Below are positions 19,620 through 31,885 of a stretch of DNA of 64,000 nt, in pieces (positions within the stretch are counted from its first letter, which is position 1; each line of letters starts with the position of its first letter). The position numbers and the translations under genes are program-made. A model generated the notes under the pieces. That model saw only the letters and a list, made by a program, of their open reading frames with translations, did no database searches and was not told the DNA's origin. The DNA comes from Bufo bufo (lineage: Eukaryota; Chordata; Amphibia; Anura; Bufonidae). The stretch lies in the NCBI RefSeq assembly GCF_905171765.1, contig NC_053392.1:344798995-344862994 (forward strand), given 5' to 3'.

Positions 19620-20169
19620 TAGGGATGAGTGGACCTGGGAATGTTTGGGGTCGCCGGGTTCGGCCAAACTTCGGGTCAAAGTTTGGGTTGGGGACTCGAA
19701 CTTGACCCAACTTGAATCCAAACCCTACTGAAGTCAATGGGGACCTGAACTTTGGTGCACTAAAATGCTGTAAAATAGTCATAGTAATGTCTAGAGGACT
19801 GCAAAAGGAAGCAAAATGGGGGTAAGAGCAGGACAATTGCCCTGCAAACAAATGTGGATAGGGAAATGACTTAATATAACAGAATAGAAAAAAATGTAAA
19901 AATAATAATCTTGAACAAGGAGGCGGAGGTCAGAGTGGAGTAGGAGGTTGAGGAGGTGGTAGATGTGGCGGTGTAGGTGGAAGCGGCAGTGGATGAGGAG
20001 AAGATAGCCAAAACAGTTTTTATTTTTTTTCCCCTTTATTTATTGTTAATAAATTTGGAAAGGCCCCAAAACATTGGGAAATGGAAAAGGGAACGCAAAG
20101 AGAAAGTGCGCTGTAGTATAACAATGGCTGGGTGCGGCCAGTATACTTGTCTATTCAGCACAAGATACA

Positions 20170-23100
20170 GACAAGTCCTGTGGGATCCATGCCTGGTTCA
20201 TTTTAATGAACGTGAGCTTGTCCACGTTGGCTGTGGACAGGCGGCTGCGCTTGTCTGTGATCACCTCCTCTGCCGTGCTAAACACGTGTTCGGACAATAC
20301 ACTAACCACAGGTCAGGCCAGCACCTCCAAGGCAAAAAGGGCAAGCTCAGGCCATGTGCCCAATTTGGAGACCCAGAAGTTGAATGGAACAGACCCATCA
20401 GTCAGTATGTGTAGGTGTAGACACGTACTGTTCCACCATGTTGCTGAAATGTTGCTGAAACGCTGCCTCCTGCTAAGACGTTTTATATCAGTTGGTGGTG
20501 CTGGTTGTTGTGGCGTGCCGACAAAGCTTTTCCACATTTCGGCCATGCTAACCCTCCCTTCTGTGGTGCTGGCGGTGCCCCAGCTGCGTTGGCGACCTCT
20601 TCCTACTCCTCTGCCTTCGCCTTGTGCTTCCACTGTGCCCCCGCTGTCAGGTGAAAATGCCACCAGCAGTGCATCTTCCAGCGCTTGCTTGTACTCGCGC
20701 ATCTCACGATCATGTTCCAGTAAGGGAATTAGGGACGGTATGTACGTTGTCCTTGTAACGGGGATCCAGCAGCGTGGCCACCCAGTAATCAGCACAAGTT
20801 AGAATGTGGGCAACTTGGCGGTCATTGCGGAGACACTGCAGCATGTAATCGCTCATGTGTGCCAGGCTGCCCAGAGGCAACGAAAAGCTGTCCTATGTGG
20901 GAGGTGTATCGTCTGTGTCCTCTGTATCCCCCCAGCCAAACACCAGTGATGGCCATTAGCTCGTCTGGGTGCCACCCTGCTGTGAACATGGTTCCTCCTC
21001 CTCCATCTCCTCCTCCTCATCCTCCACCTCATCATCCTCCAGAAATGTGCCCTGGCTGGACAATTGTGTACCTGGCGTTTGTGGGTGCAGGAACCCACCC
21101 TCGGAGCCACTTGCGAATGACTGGCCGGAAACCCTATGAAATGATCCCTCTTCCTTCTCCTCCTCCTCCTGTGCCACATCCTCTTCCATCATCGCCAGCA
21201 GCGTTTTTTCAAGGAAACATAGAAGTGGGATAGTAACGCTGAGAACGGCGTTATCGGCACTGGCCATGTTGGTGGAGTACTCGAAACAGCGCAACAAGGA
21301 ACACAGGTCTCGCATGGACTCACCCGTGCGTGCTGCAGCTGAAACCCGTCTATTGCCTGCTGCTGCTCGCACAGTCTGGCCAGCATGTGCAAGGTGGAGT
21401 TCCACCTTGTGGGCACATCGCATATGAAGTGGTGAGCGGGAAGGCCGAAGTTACGCTGAAGTGCTGACAGGCGAGAGGCAGCAGGGTGAGAACGCCGAAA
21501 GCGTGCACAGATGGCCCACACTTTATGCAGCACCAACCACTCATCGGTCTGTTGTTCAAGGCCCGTCCACAGCTCCTGCGTGGTGTGGGGTTTGTCCCCC
21601 AAACAGATAAGTTTTAAAACTGCCTGCTGTCGTTTACCCCTGGCTGTGCTGAAGTTGGTGGTGAAGGTGTTACGCTGACCGGATGAGGAGCCGGTAGAAG
21701 ATGAGGAAGTGGAGTGGGAGGAGGAAGCAACAGGAGGCAAACTGAAGCGCCCTGCAATCCTCGGTGGTGGAAGGACATGCGCCAAACTACTATCCGCCTC
21801 AGGCCCAGCCGCCACTGCCTTTACCCAGTGTGCTGTTAGGGAGATATATTGTCCCTGACCGTGCTTACTGGTCCACGTATCCGTAGTGAGGTGCACCTTG
21901 CCACAGATGGCGTTGCGCAGTGCACACCTGATTTTGTCCCCCACTTGGTTGTGCAGGGAAGGCATGGCATGCCCTGGAAAAATAGTGGAGGCTGGGCACG
22001 ATGTACTGTGGGACAGCCACTGCTATAAGGCTTTTAAAACTCTCCGTCTCCACTAGACGGAATGACAGCATTTCTAAGGCCAGTCATTTTCAAATGCTGG
22101 CATTCAGGGCCAGGGATCGCGGGTGGATAGGAGGGTACTTCCTCTTCCGCTCCAGTGTTTGGGAGATGAAGAGCTGAACGTTTCCATGTGACATTGTGGA
22201 GATGCTTGGTGACCCAGGTGGTGGTGTTGCTGGCAGATCCTCTGTTTGCGGGGTGGCAGGTGCCACTGTCACTCCAGAGGTGGATGAAGAGGCCGGGACT
22301 GCAGCAGAAGAGGAAGTAGGAGGAGCCAGAGACCTTTCTTTGTTTTTGAGGTGTCTACTCCACTGCAGCTCGTGCTTTGCACTTAGATGCCTGGTCATGC
22401 AGGTTGTGCTCAGGATGAGAACGTTTATGCCTCTCTTCAGGCTCTGATTGCACAGCATGCAAACCACTCTTTTCTTGTCGTCAGCACACTGTCTGAAGAA
22501 CTGCCACGCCAGGGAACTCCTTGGAGCTGGCTTTGGTGTGCTCGGTCCCTTGCTGCGGTGGGGAGTAGCAGGCATACTGTCTAGGGGACGGCCGCTCCGA
22601 TTTTGCACCCTGCTCCCTCTTCTGCTGTTCTGGTGGCTCTGAGCAACCACCGCCTCTTCCTCCGAACTACACAGGTCACTCGCATGACCTTGATTCCATG
22701 TGGGGTCGAGGACCTCATCGTCCTCCACATCATCTTCCACCCAGTCTTCACCCCTGCCATCCTTGTCGGTCTGCACACTTTCGAAAGCCCCAGCAGTTGG
22801 CACCTGTGTTTCGTCATCATCCGAGATGTGCTGCGATGGTCCTCCCATGTACTCATCTTGAAACATAAGTGGTTGGGCATCGGTGCACTCAATCTCTTCC
22901 ACTTCTGGGGCAGGGCTAGGTGGATGGCCCCGGGAAACCCTGCTAACAGTCATCAAAAAGCAGAAGAGACTGCGCATGACTTGGGCTCAGACTGCTTGGC
23001 TGATTTGCAAGGGGGTGAGGTGAAAGACTGATGGACATCAGCTGCAGGTGCCAACTCTGATCTTTCAGCAGGGGACTGGGTGGGAGACAATGTGAAGGAA

Positions 23101-23325
23101 CTGGAGGCACTGTCAGCAACCCAATCTACTATCGCCTGTACTTGTTCTGGCCTCACCATTCGTAGAGAGCCATATTTGGCCAGACCCAATACCACTGCAG
23201 GTTCTCTGGCGCCTACTCGCACCTGAGGAAGATGTTTCACTTGTGCGTGTAGCTGGCACAGATCGACCACGTCCTCTCCCTGCAACAGGAGCTCCACCAG
23301 CCGCAACACAACCGGGGCCACGTCC
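20170..23325 (-). pseudogene. BED zinc-finger hAT transposase, family H1, degenerate
   Basis: Read from the right: an N-terminal block (VLRLVELLLQGEDVVDLCQ, QVQAIVDWVADSASS) whose start ATG is lost (AGG where the sister copy has ATG). Next is a BED finger (VVCMLCNQ...TCMTRHLSAKH, in 22090-22977), then PIHPRSLALNASI, the first catalytic region HLTTDTWTSKHGQGQY (21865-21965), and FICDVPTRWNSTLHMLARL. The C-terminal dimerisation block is SVLSEHVFSTAEEV then DKRSRLSTANVDKLTFIKM (20180-20330). About 53 residues present in the sister copy, including the second catalytic Asp (VVCDNGRN), are deleted in frame near 21529. A further deletion and frameshifts follow near 21325. Inactive. Confidence 0.85.
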
Positions 23326-23359
23326 CTTATTTTACGCTCTCCTCATATTTCTCAAATAT

Positions 23360-23830
23360 AGGATCTTGCCCTAAATTAATGTTTTATTAATAGCAGAATA
23401 AAACAACAGTATCTAAATGGTGTATCTCACATGTACAGGTGCAGATTAGGCCGCAAATTAAGATTTTTGCCCAAAATGGGTGTTTAATAGCAGAATAGCA
23501 CAGCAGTATGTAAAGGGTGTATCTCACAATGACAGATGCAGCAAAGGCTGCAAAATTAAGTATTTTGCCCAAAAGGGGTGTTTTTTTACTAACAGAATAT
23601 GACAACAGTATATAACACTTGAATTTCACACGTGCAGATGCAGCAAGGGCTGTAAAATTGTATATTTTGCCCAAAAAGGGTGTTTTTTAAAACCCAGAAA
23701 ATTATAGCTGTATTTCTAGCTTAAATTGCACACTGACTAATGCGGCAGAGGCCCCAGATGGAGGGTATTGCCAACAATGGGTTGTTGTTTTTTTAAAGCC
23801 AGAAAATTATTGAAGTATTTCAAGCTTGGT
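23360..23830. repeat. Leader tandem array of hAT H1, about 100-bp unit
   Basis: Four diverged units share agcagaata..acagtat, gtgtatctcaca, tgcag..aggctg and ttttgcccaaaa.gggtgtt. Unit starts near 23464, 23560 and 23662 give spacings of 96-102 bp. It lies between the right terminal region and the transposase start, so upstream of the gene. The H3 copy has the homologous array at 37740-38390. Confidence 0.75.
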
Positions 23831-25119
23831 TTTTTAATGTCACAGAAACACATATGCAGTGCTGGTGCACTGAGCTTGCATAAAATGGCCGCCGCCGCCC
23901 ACCTAACTAACAGACGGATAAAAGTTATTTTTCTTTGTCACTGAGCACAGGGCAGGGTAAAAAGATTGTGCACTGCACCCACACAACAAAATCTATGTAG
24001 ATCGCTGAGTTCAATTGGAGTTCTGATTAAAGATTCTGTCCTATTCTCTCCCTCACAGCAGCAGCATCCTATCCCTACACTAAGCACAGCAGAGTGATGT
24101 GCAGCGCTATGTGACTCCAGCTTATATAGAGGCTGGGTCACATGCTGCACTGGCCACTTACAGCCATGCCATTAGCAGGCATGGCTGTGATGGCTTCTAA
24201 AGGCCACACTATTGATGGTTAAATGGACTTGGTGGCAGCTTGTGCTGGCGCACCACAAGCCACAGAATGGCCACCGATCACCCCAGAAAAAATTTAGTGA
24301 AAAACGCTCTGGGCAGCCTAAAAACAGTGAGCAATTGAATAGCAGCAGTTCAATGATCCACAGCTGTAGATCGATCACTGTCTTAAGTGTTTTGGAGGAG
24401 TTAATCACTGCCTAATCTCGCCCTAACGTCGCAGCTGCAACCTCTCCCTACACTTGTAACAGCAGAGTGACGTGCAGCACTACGTGACCCAAGCTTATAT
24501 AGAGGCTGGGTCACATGCTGCACTGGCCAATTACAGCCATGCCATTAGCAGGCATGGCTGTGATGGCTTCTAAAGGCACACAGCTAAACGCTTGTTGATT
24601 GGCTGCTCTGCAGCCTTTAAAAAAGCGCCAAGAAATCGCCGAACACCGAACCCGAACTTTTACTGAAATGTTCGGTCTTCGGCTATGGAGTCCAAAAATC
24701 CTAAAGTTCGGTACGAACCCGAACTTTACAGTTTGGGTTTGATCAACCCTTCTCATGACACATCGATCAGGTGGGACAGGACAGCCAATTGAGACGTTTC
24801 AGCACATGGACACACACCGTACCCTATAAATAAACCTGATCTGGCAGCCATTTTACATTCTGTTTTTTGCCAGTGTAGGAAGAGGTTGCTGTGTGTAGAA
24901 GGGACAGACTGTTAGTGACAACAAACGCTAGCTAATAGGGCCACAAAAATCCATTTAAGGTCTGGTATAGGTGTGCTATCAATAGGTGTGACATACAGAG
25001 GGGTGTGATATAATTATAATATACTTTCTAACATAGTGCAGCAGTTGTGTGCGGTTCTGCTGCGATACTGCAGCTAGATAGAGGGACAAACGCTATTGGA
25101 ATAACCAATTGCAACTGGT

Positions 25120-25690
25120 GTGATATACCTATTGCCCCAAAAATAAAACTGATTGAGGGGTGTGATATACGTATAATATACCTTCTAACGTAGAAAGTAT
25201 ATTATAGTGCATTTGTATTGTGCAACAGTTGAGTACGGTTCTGCTGAGATACCGCAGCTAGATAGAGGGACAAATGCTATTGGAATAAGTATTTGCAACT
25301 GGTGTGATATACCTGTTGCCCCCAAAAAAACTGATTAAGGGGTGCGATATACCTGCTTCCACAAAATACTGATTGAGGGGTGTAATACACCGGCTTCCAC
25401 CAAATATTGATTAACGGGTTTGATATACCAGCTTTCAGCAAATACTCATCATCTATATACCTGTTTCCACAAAATACTGATACAGGGTATTGATATACCA
25501 GCTTCCACCAAATATTGATTGAGGCCTGAGATACACCAGCTTCCAACAAATATTGATTAAGGGGTTTGATATATCAGCTTTCAGCAAATACTCATTATTG
25601 GGTTCTTTATACCTGTTTCCACAAAATACTGATACAGGGTATTGATTGAGGCCTGCGATACACCGGCTTCCACAAATACTGCTCTTCTAT
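25120..25690. repeat. Leader tandem array of hAT H4, about 38-bp unit with higher-order pattern
   Basis: The unit is roughly gatatacc.gcttccacaaaatactgattgaggggt, repeated about 14 times with divergence. Some units carry ctttcagcaaatactcat instead. That variant recurs about 145 bp apart (near 25415 and 25560), showing that groups of units were duplicated together. The array ends just before the transposase start codon. Confidence 0.8.
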
Positions 25691-25713
25691 AGGGATTTTG
25701 TCAGAGGGTAATT

Positions 25714-28484
25714 TTGAAAATGACAGGCAGAGGAAGAGGCAGGCCATTTTTGGCATCGGATAAGGAAGAGGAGGTAGCAAAATCCGCCACCCAGCGGTCT
25801 GACGACAGTACCCAGATCAGCCCAAGGAGGGTGGTCCCCGCTGTTGCTGCCTACTCCAAGATCTCTAATGTCAGTGGTGGTGAAGGTGACGATGATGACG
25901 TGTCGATGGACATCACGTGGGTGTCCACAAGAAAGGAAGGGGAGGGTAGTTCAGAGGAAAAGACGGAGCAGCAGATAGGGAGGAGACAGAGGAGAAGCAG
26001 GTAGAACTTGCAGTGCACAGGAGGCAAAAATCAGACTGCAAATGTATCTGGAGCGAGCCATCCACCATGCACGGTCACATCTGGCGCTCCCATAACGCCG
26101 GCAAATGGATCCACCGTGTGGGCTTTTTTTAACGTGTCAGCTGCTGATAATTGTGTTGACATCTGCAGCCTGTGCTGTCAATGCATAAGTCGCGGTAAGC
26201 CCAACAGTCACCTAGGGATGATCGCAGTAAGAAGGCACCTGTCCTACCATCACGAGCTCAGTGGGAGCAACACCGTCAGAACCCACAAAGCCACACTCCC
26301 GGCCCTCCACGTCCTGCCTATTCTCCTTCAACTCTCTCCTCCCATTTGTCCTCCACTCGCGTTCATCTAGTAAAAGGCAGGCTTCTGTGTCCCAAATTTT
26401 CGAACGTAAAAAGTTGATCATGCCGGATAACCCTTTGCCCAACGGCTGATCGCCAGCTTGTCGGAACTGCTAGCCCGCAAACTACTCCCATATAAACTGG
26501 TGGACTCAGAGGCCTTTAGAAAATTTGTGGCCATTGGCACACCGCAATGGAAGGTCACCGGAAGGAAATATTTTTCAAAGAAGGGTATCCCAGAGCTATA
26601 TGGCCATGTTCAGCGGCAAGTAAATGTATCTCTGGCACACAGTGTCGGTGCCAAGATACATCTGACCAAAGACACGTGATCTAACAAACATGGCCAGGGA
26701 AGGTAAATAACTTATTGTCCACTGGGTGAACCTTCTGACGGCTGTCAAGCATGCAACCAGTGGCATCCGTGTGGATTTGGTGTTACTGCCACGGCCTGCC
26801 TCCTCTTCTCCTCCTCCTACTCCATCCTTCTTCTCCTCTTTGGCTGTCTCCTCCTTTTCCACTGCTACCGACTCTTCCGCTGCACCCCCCCCCAGCTCCC
26901 CAGAACCTATTCGACGTGCCAGGTGAGACGTTGCCATGCTGCGCTGCGGCTGTTGTGCCAGGAAGCCAAGAGTCACAACGGTCCTGCACTCCTTTCAGCT
27001 CTGCGGTCACAGGCCGATCAGTGGCTAACCCCTCACAAAGTGGTGTGCGACAACGGTGCCAATCTGCTGAGCGCACTGAAACAGGGCAAAATGACACACG
27101 TGCCGTGCATGGCACTCGTTCTGAACTTAGTAGTGCAGCGATTTGATGCCAAATACCCCGGGCTCTAGGACGTCTTGTGGCAGGCCAGTAAAATCTCTGG
27201 CCATTTTAGAAGATCTTACACGGCCATGGTTCACCTTGCTGATGTTCAGCAGCGACACCACTTGCCCATCAGACGTCTGATTTGTGACTGCCCAATGTGC
27301 TGGAACTCCACCTTGTATATGCTTGATAGGCTGCTTCAGCAGAAACATGCCGTTAATAACTACCTGTACGAACTCTGTGGCAGGACAGGTTCTGGGGAGC
27401 CAGTGGCTGCTCATGCGTGAAGCATGCAGACTTCTGCGGCCATTTGATGAGATCACCAAACTGGTCAGTCGCAGCCAGGGCACCATCAGTGACATTATAC
27501 CTTATTTCTGGAGCGTGCATTACGTCATGTCATTGATCAAGCCATCGATGAGCAGGAGCAGGAAGATGAGGAAGTCGCAATGCTGAATGAATTCCCAGTG
27601 GGTGCTACTCTGAGACAAGTCAGCAGGAGTCTGAAGAGGAGTCAGAGGAGGATGGTGCCTGGGGGGAGGAGGAGGAGCACAAAGAGCAGGCTTTAAACTT
27701 TTCTGGGATCCCTGGTGTTTTCCGTGGATTGGGGGAGGAGACTGAGGATGACATTTTCCTGGGCGATAAGCAGAAGCCAGGCAGCTCCACCGCTTCCAAT
27801 TTAGTGCAAATGGGGGCCTTCAAGCTCCAGTGTTTAAAGAGGGACCCCCGTATAAAAAGCATAAAGGGCAAGGACCAGTACTGGGTTGCAACGTACTTAG
27901 ACCCCCGGTACAAACACAAATTGGAGGACATGTTACCAGCATTACAGAGGGCTGTCAGAATGCAGCATTTCCAGGCCTTGCTTCGAGAGATGCTGCATTC
28001 TGCTGTTGCAGGCGCTGGCAGAGGAATTTCCACCCACAGAGAAACAGTTGCGGTTACCAATCCTACAGCGCATGTGAGAAGAGGGCGGTTTGAAGATGTG
28101 TTTGTCACTTCTGATACGAGATCATTCTTGCAGCCAAACTATCGACAGCCGCCCTCCAGATCCAGCCTCAGGGAATGCCTGGACCGACAGGTGTTCGACT
28201 ACATCGGGTTAACGGCAGATGTGGACGCTCTGAGAAGCGAGGAACCCCTTGACTACTGGGTGTGCAGGCGTGACCTGTGGCCAGAGATGGCACAATTTGC
28301 CATGGAACTCTTGGCTTGCCCCTCGTCGAGTATCCTGTCTGAAAGAACGTTCAGCGCAACAGGGGGGATCGTGACCGATAAGCGCACTCGCCTAGCTCAC
28401 CACAGTGTGGACTACCTCACATTTCTAAAAATGAATGAGGCATGGATCTCGGGGGAATTCAACACCTGTGACGTCCACACTTAA
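25714..28484 (+). pseudogene. BED zinc-finger hAT transposase, family H4, degenerate
   Basis: The start ATG at 25714 or 25720 gives MTGRGRGRPF, with acidic SGGEGDDDD and basic stretches. A BED-type finger follows (ICSLCCQCISRG...VRRHLSYHH, near 26150-26260). Then come LVDSEAFRKFVAIGTPQW, the first catalytic Asp in LTKDT near 26670, where the Trp codon is TGA, and the second Asp in VVCDNGANLL with CMALVLNLVVQRF. CDCPMCWNSTLYMLDRLL precedes a 3-prime part in another frame (27729-28484), with YWVATYLDPRYKHKLE and ILSERTFSATGGIVTDKRTRL. Most of the 5-prime part stays in one frame with several stops. Frameshifts occur near 27400-27730. Inactive. Confidence 0.85.
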
Positions 28485-28559
28485 TTGAATTTCCTCATGC
28501 CACCCACACATATCTGCCACCACCCAGAACAAAGAATGTTCCCTGTCTAACGTAAATAC

Positions 28560-30215
28560 AGTGGCATAAAAGGCCTTTTCTGTCCAGTGCATGCCTAATG
28601 TTTGGATCCTGTACTCCACTGGCCTGCAGTAAAATTGATATCCAATGACCGTCTAATATACCTCTAGCCACAAAATCACTTGATCTTTTCTGTACAATGA
28701 ATGCATAATTTTTGGGGCATGTGATCTAACTGGTCAAAAGTAAAATTGTTATACAGTGACCGCCTAATGTACCTCCAGCCACATAATCACTTGTTCTTTT
28801 CTGTCCGGTGAATGCCTAATGTTTGGGGTCAGCCCACACATATCCGCCACCACCCAGATTAAAATAATGGTTTGAGTTTTTTTCAAGAGGGGGGATTTCA
28901 TTAGCCATGTTTTGAATCCGATTTTATATTTTTAGTTATTTTAAACATATGTATTTGACATGTATTTGTACTGGCCTGCAGTAAAATTGATATCCAATGA
29001 CCGTCTAATATACAGTACAGACCAAAAGTTTGGACACACCTTCTCATTCAAAGAGTTTTCTTTATTTTCATGACTATGAAAATTGTAGATTCACACTGAA
29101 GGCATCAAAACTATGAATTAACACATGTGGAATTATATACATAACAAACAAGTGTGAAACAACTGAAAATATGTCATATTCTAGGTTCTTCAAAGTAGCC
29201 ACCTTTTGCTTTGATTACTGCTTTGCACACTCTTGGCATTCTCTTGATGAGCTTCAAGAGGTAGTCACCTGAAATGGTTTTCACTTCACAGGTGTGCCCT
29301 GTCAGGTTTAATAAGTGGGATTTCTTGTCTTATAAATGGGGTTGGGACCATCAGTTGCGTTGAGGAGTCAGGTGGATACACAGCTGATAGTCCTACTGAA
29401 TTGACTGTTAGAATTTGTATTATGGCAAGAAAAAAGCAGCTAAGTAAAGATAAACGAGTGGCCATCATTACTTTAAGAAATGAAGGTCAGTCAGCCGAAA
29501 AATTGGGAAAACTTTGAAAGTATTGGCTATTTGACCATGAAGGAGAGTGATGGGGTGCTGCGCCAGATGACCTGGCCTCCACAGTCACCAGACCTGAACC
29601 CAATCGAGATGGTTTGGGGTGAGCTGGACCACAGAGTGAAGGCAAAAGGGCCAACAAGTGCTAAGCATCTCTGGGAACTCCTTCAAGACTGTTGGAAGAC
29701 CATTTCAGGGGACTACCTCTTGAAGCTCATCAAGAGAATGCCAAGAGTGTGCAAAGCAGTAATCAAAGCAAAAGGTGGCTACTTTGAAGAACCTAGAATA
29801 TGACATATTTTCAGTTGTTTCACACTTGTTTGTTATGTATATAATTCCACATGTGTTAATTCATAGTTTTGATGCCTTCATAGTCATGAAAATAAAGAAA
29901 ACTCTTTGAATGAGAAGGTGTGTCCAAACTTTTGGTCTGTACTGTACCTCCAGCCACATAATCACTTGTTCTTTTCTGTACGCTGAATTAATAATTTTTG
30001 GGGCCTGTACTACACTGGCCTGCATTAAAATTGTTATCCAATGACCATCTAATATACTTTCAGCCACATAATCACTTGATCTTTTCTGTACAGTGAATGC
30101 ATAATTTTTGGGGCCTGTAATCTAACTGGTCAACAGTAAAATTCTTATATGGTGACTGCCTAATGTACCTCCAGCCACATTATCAATTGTTCTTTTCTGT
30201 ACTCCCGTGGTCTAA
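28560..30215. repeat. 3-prime tandem array of hAT H4, about 115-bp unit, split by a Tc1 insertion
   Basis: Units share agtaaaattg.tat.caatgaccg.ctaat.tacc, ccagccacataatcacttg and tcttttctgtac..tgaatgc. Copies lie at 28560-28860 and, beyond the Tc1 derivative, at 29945-30215. The undisturbed units provide the empty site for that insertion. Confidence 0.75.
29011..29946 (+). mobile_element. Tc1-like family B deletion derivative, 932 bp, copy 1
   Basis: Long terminal inverted repeats start cagtacagaccaaaagtttg at 29013 and end with the complement at 29944, about 60 bp each. TA lies at 29011-29012 and 29945-29946. Neighbouring array units read ctaatatacctc where this one reads ctaata-TA-element-TA-cctc, so the site is exact. 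The transposase keeps only its N terminus (MARKKQLSKDKRVAI) and C terminus (SPDLNPIEMVWGELDHRVK to GGYFEEPRI). The middle, with the first two Asp residues, is deleted at the same point as in the copy at 62688. Confidence 0.93.
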
Positions 30216-30524
30216 AATAAAAAAATTCTAGGCTCCAGCAGGGCACATTTTTGACAGTTTCCCTTTGAGACGCATAAAAATGGCCCCTGATTAAAATACA
30301 TATTTTTTGTGGGAATTTTTGCCATTGATCCCCCTCTGGTATGTCACTGTCCATGTTGTGGGACGATTTGTGCACTTCTAGTAAGTATTTGGTGGCTGCA
30401 AATATGACCTGAAGGTTTTTCAGGTTCGCCTGCCATTAAAGTGAATGGGGTCCACCGCGAACTTGCGGTTTGTGAACATTTGATCGCGTTCGCGAATCGT
30501 CCCGGCCGATGTTCGTCCATCAAT

Positions 30525-30811
30525 ACAGATGGGCGGTGCTACACGTGATCCAGCTTGTATAGAGGCTGGGTCACATGATGCACCGGCCAATCACAGCCAT
30601 GTCATTACTAGGCATGGCTGTGATGGCTTCTAAGTGCCCCCAAGCTTAAAAGCTTGTTGATTGGCTGCCCTGCTGCCTTTCAACAAGCTTTATTAAACGC
30701 CCGAACACCGAACTCGAACCCAAACATTTGCTGCAAGGTTTGGGTCCGGGTACCCAAACTCGCAAAGTTCGGTACAGACCAAAACTTTGCAGTTTGGGTT
30801 CGCTCAACACT
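30525..30811 (-). mobile_element. Right-end fragment of an H1-family hAT element
   Basis: Matches 24450-24750 and 39060-39352. Shared are tatagaggctgggtcacatg, ggcatggctgtgatggcttc, gcttgttgattggctgc and the terminal region gttcggtacagaccaaaac, ending ttcgctcaacacta. It abuts the right end of H4, so H4 may have inserted into this copy. Confidence 0.7.
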
Positions 30812-30913
30812 AATAAACAAAAGACAAAAAATAAATAAATAAAAAATAAATGTCCTTCAAGACTAAACCACAACTATAGCCCCACTAGTACAACATACCC
30901 TACATTAAAAAAA

Positions 30914-31246
30914 ATGTCAGGAGCTCTTCTTGCATTCCTGTACAGAGTGAGTCTGGGAGAGTGGCTATACAACAAGCCTCTGCTGTTGGACCTGTCAGAA
31001 TGACTGGAAACCAAGCCGATTAGGGTTCAGTCTCAATCATAGAGCGAGGCTGGGTATTTAAATCAGTTGCTCCCAATCATTAGCACCTGGTATTTTGTTT
31101 GTACTGGCTTTATACTGTGTGATTACTGTTGTTTTCTCAGGCTTTGACCTGTGGCTTGTTTTTTGATTATCCTCTGCTTCTGATTCAACTTTTTGTCGAC
31201 TCTCCTGGCATCGATTCTGGCTTGTTCCTTGATATCCATTTGTTTG
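30914..31246 (+). mobile_element. LTR-like fragment with TATA box
   Basis: It begins tgtcaggagctc and has a TATA-like gggtatttaaatc at about 31049-31061. Downstream it shows the TTTGT/CTG-rich sequence seen after the TATA box of the LTRs at 9953 and 46480. It stops where an H1-family hAT left end begins. Its true 3-prime end and target duplication are not visible, so this is tentative. Confidence 0.4.
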
Positions 31247-31885
31247 CTGAGCGGACACCTGGATGTTTGGGTTCGACCAAACTTCACAAAAAAGTTTGAG
31301 TTCGGGACCCGAACTTGACCCTGAACCCGAACCCCATTGAAGTCAATGGGAACCCAAACTTTTGAGCACTAAAATGGCTGTAAAAATGTCATGGAAAGGG
31401 CAAGAGGGCTGCAAATGGCATCCAAATGTGGTTGAGAACATGGCAAGTGCTCTGCAAACAAATGTGGATAGGGAAATGACTTTAAATAACATAATATACG
31501 TAAAAATTAATAATCATCTTGATCTATGAGGACAAGGTCCATATGGAGTAGGAGGTTGAGGAGGCAGTGGATGTGGCTGTGTAGGTGGAAGCGGCGGTGG
31601 AGGAGGAGGAGGTAGCCTACACTGCTTTTTGGTTTTAAATTTATTTTTTTAAATTAGGGTACACCCCAAAACATTGGGAAATATAACCTGTGATAACCCC
31701 CTCCAGTCGTGCTAAACACACATTCAGACAATACACTGGCTGCAGGGCAGGCCAGCACCTCCAGGGGGTAAAGGGCAAGCTCAGGTCATATGCCCAATTT
31801 GGAGACCCAGAAGTTGCAGGGGCTGACCCCTGTCAGTCAATTTGTGTAGGCGTGTGCACACTTACTGTCCCACCATGTCGCACGT
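31247..31885 (-). mobile_element. Left-end fragment of an H1-family hAT element (H2)
   Basis: The sequence gctgagcggacacctgg, then gttcgaccaaacttc, matches the H1 left end. It continues through ggaggttgaggaggcagtgg and into the 3-prime coding edge of the transposase (31690-31885, minus strand). It breaks off at ccaccatgtcg. No functional coding remains. Confidence 0.7.

Larger units (their letters stand above)
19620..24753 (-). mobile_element. hAT element, BED-type, family H1 (about 5.1 kb)
   Basis: The left end (tagggatgagtggacc, then ttcggccaaacttcgggtc) and the right end (gttcggtacgaacccgaac, then ttgatcaaccctt) are inverted, imperfect terminal regions of GTTCGG type. The interior encodes a minus-strand BED/hAT transposase, preceded by a noncoding leader with a tandem array (23360-23830). 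A second large copy lies at 34090-39352, and end fragments at 30525-30811 and 31247-31885. No clean 8-bp target duplication was found, so borders are within a few bases. Confidence 0.8.
24754..30524 (+). mobile_element. hAT element, second family (H4), plus orientation
   Basis: Between the right end of H1 and an H1-family end fragment lies a plus-strand BED/hAT element of about 4.8 kb, excluding a 932-bp Tc1 insertion. Its leader has gtttcagcacatggacacac and a TATA-like ccctataaata near 24820, as in other frog hATs. The right terminal region holds cgaacttgcggtttgtgaac, gcgttcgcgaatcg and gatgttcgtccatca, the outer end. A matching left terminal repeat is not visible, so the left end is probably lost. 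Confidence 0.65.

Noticed and set aside
20206..20802. 198-codon plus-strand frame
   Set aside because: It is the complement of the minus-strand hAT transposase, which has clear domain motifs.
25120..25690. Possible CRISPR array
   Set aside because: Units are contiguous and diverged, without spacers, and the window is eukaryotic.
29286..29468. Minus-strand frame recurring at 12585 and 62961
   Set aside because: It is a reverse-strand shadow of the family B Tc1 5-prime region.
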